A stretch of 64,000 nucleotides of DNA from assembly GCF_030124175.1 (NCBI RefSeq), contig NZ_JASKMT010000001.1, positions 248,001-312,000 on the forward strand. The letters run 5' to 3'. Positions 60,349 through 64,000 of the stretch are shown one piece after another; position 1 is the stretch's first letter, and each line of letters opens with the position of its first letter. The translations under genes and the position numbers were made by a program. The stretch comes from Streptomyces sp. 549 (GTDB taxonomy: Bacteria > Actinomycetota > Actinomycetes > Streptomycetales > Streptomycetaceae). Under the pieces are notes generated by a model. The model saw nothing but the letters and a program-made list of their open reading frames with translations, made no database searches and was not told where the DNA came from.

Positions 60349-61539
60349 TCAGGCCGGTGAGAAGAGGTGGTCGCTGATCAGGCGGGCGGCGCCGGTGACG
60401 CCGGCCGCGGGGCCGAGTTCTCCGAGGACGATGGGCAGGTTGCCGGTCGCCAGCGGCAGCGACTGGCGGTACACCTGGGTGCGGATGCTGGCCAGCAGGG
60501 TGTGGCCGAGGCCGGTCACCCCGCCGCCGATCACCACCAGGCCGGGGTTGAAGAAGCTGACCAGGCCCGCGATGACCTGGCCGGTCCGGGTGCCGCCGGC
60601 CCGGATGAGTTCCAGGCTGGTGGTGTCGCCTGCCGCCGCGGCGGCGGCGACGTCGGCGCCGGTGAGCCGGCCCGCCGCCTCCAGGCGGGCGGCCAGCTCG
60701 GCGGAGCGGCCGTCGGCCGCCGCCGCCTCGGCGTCCCGAGCCAGGGCGGCGCCGCTGAAGTGCGCCTCCAGGCAGCCGCGGTTGCCGCAGGGGCAGTCCC
60801 GGCCGTCGGGTTCGACCTGGATGTGGCCGATGTCGCCCGCGCTGCCGGTGGTCCCGCGGTGCACCTCACCGCCCACGACGATGCCGCAGCCGATGCCGGT
60901 GCCGATCTTGACGCAGATGAAGTCCCGGACGCTGCGGGCCACTCCGGCCTGCTGCTCGCCCATGGCCATCAGGTTCACGTCGTTGTCGACCATGACCGGG
61001 CAGCCCAGTTCCTGGCTGAGCGCCTCCCGTACCGGGAAGCCGTCCCAGCCGGGCATGATCGGTGGGGCCACCGGCACACCTTCCGGGAAGCGCACCGGGC
61101 CGGGCACTCCGATGCCGGCGCCGTCGAAGCCTTCGGCGAGGCCGGTGGCCCTGAGTTTGGCCGCCATCGCGAGTACCTGCTCGAAGACCGCCACGGGTCC
61201 CTCGCGTACGTCCATCGGCTGGTTGAGATGGCCGAGAATCTCCAACTCGCCGTTGGTGACGGCCACGTCGATCGACGTCGCACCGATGTCCACGCCCAGC
61301 AGGCGCAGTTGCGGAGCGAGCCGGACGTTGTGGGAGCGGCGGCCACCACGGGACGCGGCGAGGCCGTCGGCGACCACGAGGCCGGTCTCCAGCAGGCGGT
61401 CGATCTCCACGGCGAGTTTGGAACGGGACAGTTCCACCTGGTCACCGAGCTGGGCCCGGGAGTTGGCGCCGCCGTCGCGCAGCAGCCGGAGCAGCCGTGC
61501 CTGGTGCGCGTTGGCGGGCCGTGCCGTCATGCGCCTCAC
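60349..61539 (-). CDS. ROK-family transcriptional repressor
   Basis: A 396-residue regulator, GTG 61539 behind GGAGGG; ATG 61530 is an alternative. Residues ~5-70 are a winged helix (NAHQARLLRLLRDGGANSRAQL, ELSRSKLAVEIDRLLETGLV). The sugar-kinase-like ROK domain has LLGVDIGATSIDVAVTNGEL, GIGVPGPVRFPEGVP and VDNDVNLMAMGE. The zinc site DCPCGNRGCLEAH is complete. It heads the co-directional sugar block and probably represses the transporter-dehydrogenase genes until a sugar binds. Confidence 0.92.
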   Translation of the reverse strand: MRRMTARPANAHQARLLRLLRDGGANSRAQLGDQVELSRSKLAVEIDRLLETGLVVADGLAASRGGRRSHNVRLAPQLRLLGVDIGATSIDVAVTNGELEILGHLNQPMDVREGPVAVFEQVLAMAAKLRATGLAEGFDGAGIGVPGPVRFPEGVPVAPPIMPGWDGFPVREALSQELGCPVMVDNDVNLMAMGEQQAGVARSVRDFICVKIGTGIGCGIVVGGEVHRGTTGSAGDIGHIQVEPDGRDCPCGNRGCLEAHFSGAALARDAEAAAADGRSAELAARLEAAGRLTGADVAAAAAAGDTTSLELIRAGGTRTGQVIAGLVSFFNPGLVVIGGGVTGLGHTLLASIRTQVYRQSLPLATGNLPIVLGELGPAAGVTGAARLISDHLFSPA

Positions 61540-61845
61540 GCTGCCCCTCCCTCCCCCTGGTCGAGACCGGGGAACCGGTTGCTGTTCACCACCCGGCAGA
61601 ACCAGCCATGCCTGGGCTTTCACGGGAACGTAGCAGCGGTCCGCCGGAGTGGGAAGAAGTTGTGCAGCATTCGAGGCAGACTTTTTCCTGAGCGAGGACA
61701 AAGACGGGTCGGCGGGGGCGGGGCCCACACCGACTGGCCCCTATGGGGCTGAGCGGCCACGGGTGTTCGGGGGCGCTCCTGACCCTGTGCCTGATCGTTG
61801 AGGGGTGCGCTCGGGGTACTGGCCCCCGGCGCGCCCACAGCGTCG
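61540..61845. other. Intergenic region upstream of the ROK gene
   Basis: No gene is supported. The only notable element is GGACAAAG (61696-61703) in an AT-rich patch with a run of T (61682-61686), which may belong to the ROK promoter. Confidence 0.4.
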
Positions 61846-62089
61846 TCAACCCGGCTTCAGCGCACGCCGTGCCGAGTTGATGACGTTGTGGGCGTCAGCC
61901 CCGTACACAGCCGATTCGCGGAGGGTCTTCCACACCTTCGAGTACAGGGCGATGTTGTCGGCGTCGTCCAACCACATCTCGGCGTGCCAGTCCTCCGCGA
62001 CGACGAGGCGGTTCTCAAGGACCCAGAAGCCGTTGGCAGGCACGACCTGACCGGCGCCGTGAACGGAAGAACGCCCAGCGCCGCCCTTG
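61846..62089 (-). pseudogene. Truncated DUF6879 gene remnant
   Basis: The minus-strand frame ends with VPANGFWVLENRLVVAEDWH and IALYSKVWKTLRESAVYGAD. This aligns with the C-terminal third of the adjacent intact DUF6879 protein (LPAEDFWIFDSRIVARLHFD). Only a short linker with a stop codon precedes it (in-frame TGA near 62090), so the N-terminal two thirds are missing. It lies 25 bp downstream of the intact gene, which suggests an old tandem duplication or recombination. Confidence 0.65.
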
Positions 62090-62114
62090 CCTGCTGATGG
62101 TCAGTGCTCACCGG

Positions 62115-62660
62115 TCACGCACGCTCTTCGGTTCCCGCCACCCGGGCGGCGAACTGGTCGTACGGCACAGCGTGGTGCATCGCCGCGTCGCGGACGATGG
62201 CGCATCGAACGACCTCGGCCGGTTCGGTGATCAGCTCGACGTCGAGCATGTTGTCCTCGTCGTCGAAATGCAGACGGGCCACAATCCGTGAGTCGAAGAT
62301 CCAGAAGTCCTCAGCGGGCAGAGCGGCACGATCGGCGTCCTCGCGCCACAGGTAGCGGATGTCCTCGCCAGCCGTGGCGTTGTGCCGCGCGTAGTCGAGC
62401 TGAAACCGCTGTTCGGTCGTGGGCGGGTTGTCGGCGATGCGGACACGTCCGACGGTCTTGCCCGCGCCCCTCTGGGCTTTGATGTTGACGAACCAGGGCT
62501 CGTTGGGATCGTACGGAGACGATCCGGCGGCAAGGAACGCCTGAAAGTCGGGGTCCTGTCGGTCGGACGCGTAGCCGCGCCGCGTCTCCAGTCGCCAGGC
62601 GGTGTGGTTGAAGGTCTCGAAGAGACGCCGGAAGGCGGCCCGGTCGACGATCTCCGGCAC
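62115..62660 (-). CDS. DUF6879 family protein
   Basis: A 181-residue protein if started at GTG 62660, which has AAAGGAG 9 bp upstream and begins PEIVDRAAFRRLFETF as in the family. ATG 62669 abuts the ribosome site too closely, and GTG 62717 has none. Family blocks are HTAWRLETRRGYASDRQDPD, YLWREDADRAALPAEDFWIF and AMHHAVPYDQF. DUF6879 genes in streptomycetes usually sit with XRE regulators and DUF397 genes; none is visible here. The function is unknown. Confidence 0.78.
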   Translation of the reverse strand: MPEIVDRAAFRRLFETFNHTAWRLETRRGYASDRQDPDFQAFLAAGSSPYDPNEPWFVNIKAQRGAGKTVGRVRIADNPPTTEQRFQLDYARHNATAGEDIRYLWREDADRAALPAEDFWIFDSRIVARLHFDDEDNMLDVELITEPAEVVRCAIVRDAAMHHAVPYDQFAARVAGTEERA

Positions 62661-63015
62661 CCGCTCCATCTCCTTTGGTCCCCAGTTCACGAGCAGTTCG
62701 CGCGGCACAGCCACCACTGCATCGCCAGGCCCGAAGTGCTGGAGTTGTGCGTACCGAGCAAACTATGGAAATCGGCATATCACCGGGTAACTGCCCACTT
62801 CTAGCGTCCGGTTCATGAGAGCCACGGAACAGCAGGACGTCGACCCGTTCGTTGGCGTCGGGTCCCTGAGAGCAGCGCCTGCCGAAGCCGCAATCGTCCG
62901 CCCTTCCCTGAGGACCGACCCGGATCTCCCTCGACTGCGGCTCGTTGAGCTTGTGGCGTGTGCGCTCCGTCGAAGTCGCCCGCCTGGCTCAGGCACTCCA
63001 GCGAGGGGGCAGAGA
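62661..63015. promoter_or_regulatory. Divergent intergenic region
   Basis: The region is less GC-rich around 62740-62815 (GAGCAAACTATGGAAATCGG), where divergent promoters probably lie. An open frame extends the plus-strand gene upstream to 62815, but its composition is not coding-like. I see no other gene. Confidence 0.4.
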
Positions 63016-63261
63016 ATGAGCGGGCACGGAAAGGCAGCAACGACCCTCAGCCACGGCGCGCTGCCCTACCCTCGCGGAACCCTCGTGGTGGACACGATCT
63101 CGAAGCGAACAGGCCTGCTGGTGGGCGTGATCGAGGAGTGCTTCAAGTCGAACGGCAAGCTGCACAAGAGCCAGGCGTTCATGGTTCCGGAAGGCGGCGG
63201 CATCGAATGGGACGTGCCGTTGGAGCGCGTCCGACCCGTGGAGTCCGAAGCCCAGGCATAG
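63016..63261 (+). CDS. Small conserved-type protein often found near XRE/DUF397 genes
   Basis: An 81-residue protein from ATG 63016 behind GGGGG. The core ALPYPRGTLVVDTISKRTGL, LVGVIEECFKSNGKL and EGGGIEWDVPLERVRPV resembles the short streptomycete proteins with a GTLVvD...GGrEWdv..erlRP pattern, probably a small beta barrel. The upstream in-frame extension to 62815 is not convincing. The function is unknown. It is divergent from the DUF6879 gene. Confidence 0.7.
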   Translation: MSGHGKAATTLSHGALPYPRGTLVVDTISKRTGLLVGVIEECFKSNGKLHKSQAFMVPEGGGIEWDVPLERVRPVESEAQA

Positions 63262-63390
63262 GCGGCACACGAGACACCCACGTACCGGCCGGGGGACTCA
63301 TGCCGTGCTGGAGCGGTCAGCCAGCCGTCCGATCCCTGCGGAAGGGAGACCGAGCCGGATCGAACCCCAAGCAGGTGTGAGCGGCTCGTC

Positions 63391-63406
63391 GCCGGCACCT
63401 GCCGGC
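63391..63406 (-). terminator. Short hairpin after the HAD gene
   Basis: GCCGGC-ACCT-GCCGGC forms a 6-bp stem 11 bp beyond the stop of the HAD gene. It is weak. Confidence 0.4.
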
Positions 63407-63416
63407 GGGCGGGCCG

Positions 63417-63902
63417 TCAGGTGCGGCCTTCGTGCTGGGCCTGGCGGAGTGAGGCTGCTTCGGGCATCCAGTCGGCGACGACCACCTGGAACCCGGCCTT
63501 GCGGTACTCCGCGCACACCAGGCGGTCGTCGTCGACGACCACCGCGACCGTGCGGCGGGCGGCCAGGCCTTCCAGCAGCGCCGGCTTCGTCACCCGGGCG
63601 GGCCGCCGGTCCCCCTCCCGGCGCATCCACAGCTCACCGGAGGGCAGCCCCTGCTCGGCCAGCCACAGCTCGGTGTCCGCACGGCACCGCTCGGGCCGGC
63701 CGGTGACGTACCCCAGGTCGCACTCGTGCGCCCACTGCTGCGCCAGGGCCACTCCGTCCGCGAGAGGCGGGTCCTGGCGGGCGGCGCGGAAGAACGCGTC
63801 CCAGTCCTTACGGCCCGGCGCCACCAGGTGCAGCCGGTGGCGGGTGTCGCTGAGCGTGCCGTCCAGGTCGAAGACCGCGATGGGCCGAGTCGCTGTTCCC
63901 AT
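63417..63902 (-). CDS. HAD-superfamily phosphatase / polynucleotide kinase 3'-phosphatase-like
   Basis: A 161-residue hydrolase. Motif I is AVFDLDGTLSDTRHRLH, with the two catalytic aspartates near residues 11 and 13. Motif II is LGYVTGRPERCRADTELWL and motif IV is VAVVVDDDRLVCAEYRKAGF. The length and the VTGRPE motif match the small acid-phosphatase-like HADs related to the phosphatase domain of T4 polynucleotide kinase. It stands alone near the window end. Confidence 0.85.
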   Translation of the reverse strand: MGTATRPIAVFDLDGTLSDTRHRLHLVAPGRKDWDAFFRAARQDPPLADGVALAQQWAHECDLGYVTGRPERCRADTELWLAEQGLPSGELWMRREGDRRPARVTKPALLEGLAARRTVAVVVDDDRLVCAEYRKAGFQVVVADWMPEAASLRQAQHEGRT

Positions 63903-63931
63903 ACGGGCAGCCTACGACGGGCGCGGTCCGC

Positions 63932-63967
63932 GCACAGCGTGCGCGGGGTGCACAGCGTGCACGGGGT
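63932..63967. repeat. 18-bp direct repeat
   Basis: Two adjacent copies of GCACAGCGTGCrCGGGGT differ at one base. They lie upstream of the HAD gene, with a further partial copy after them. Confidence 0.8.
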
Positions 63968-64000
63968 GCGCGGGCCCCGGTCGGCGTGGCGGACAATGGC

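Noticed and set aside
62815..63015. N-terminal extension of the small protein at 63016
   Set aside because: The extra 67 residues lack coding-like composition; a purine-rich site directly precedes ATG 63016.
63320..63400. tRNA-like T-arm sequence near GGATCGAACCCC
   Set aside because: The putative T stem does not pair, and no acceptor or anticodon arm can be built.

Overview
The window reads as chromosomal DNA of a Streptomyces-type actinomycete. Evidence: very high G+C with strong third-position GC bias, frequent GTG starts, purine-rich ribosome sites, many tightly overlapping operons, GC-rich hairpin terminators, Tat and lipoprotein exports, a carbohydrate ABC system without its own ATPase, and actinobacterial families (DUF1707, DUF6879, ROK and LacI regulators, multiple acyl-CoA dehydrogenases). 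I see no integrase, transposase, prophage, CRISPR array, rRNA, or PKS/NRPS genes. One tRNA-Leu(GAG) is present.

Layout. 1-9 kb: fatty-acid beta-oxidation. A truncated TetR gene and a MerR gene diverge from a palindrome-rich promoter, then a minus-strand operon encodes an alpha-methylacyl-CoA racemase-type enzyme, an acyl-CoA dehydrogenase, a thiolase and FadB. 7.7-15 kb: a saccharopine-dehydrogenase-like protein, endonuclease V, a CoA-transferase with apparently swapped domain order, a lipoprotein, a large acyl-CoA dehydrogenase and small membrane proteins. 15-23.3 kb: a beta-glucoside type locus (GH3 enzyme, two permeases, binding protein) and a LacI repressor that shares a 10-bp palindrome with the operon promoter. 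Between them sits a three-gene plus-strand cassette (membrane protein, XRE regulator, oxidoreductase) with a striking inverted repeat around its promoter.

23.5-41 kb: housekeeping and envelope genes. These are a DUF1707 protein, a second YidC-like insertase, an ornithine-lipid operon (olsB-olsA plus a membrane protein), a broken gene, an FMN reductase with a DrrAB-type exporter, a giant AAA ATPase regulator, an Fpg/Nei glycosylase, a thioredoxin-like ferredoxin, a universal stress protein, two beta-helix type proteins and the tRNA.

41.4-61.5 kb: about 20 kb of uniformly minus-strand genes. From upstream to downstream these are a ROK repressor, an RbsA/RbsC-type ABC transporter with a binding protein, a Gfo/Idh/MocA dehydrogenase, a TIM-barrel isomerase, two secreted sugar enzymes (PQQ-type sugar dehydrogenase-PKD-CBM; ThuA-DUF1080), then a translationally coupled seven-gene ebo-like cluster, ending with a Tat-exported TIM-barrel protein. 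The ebo-like cluster has eboC, eboA, eboB, eboE and eboF equivalents, but carries a myo-inositol-phosphate-synthase-like enzyme where characterised ebo clusters have a dehydroquinate-synthase-like cyclase, plus an extra TIM-barrel isomerase. I consider this the most interesting system in the window: a candidate cyclitol/prenyl pathway of unknown product beside keto-sugar chemistry. 61.8-64 kb: a DUF6879 gene with a decayed copy, a small conserved-looking protein and a HAD phosphatase.
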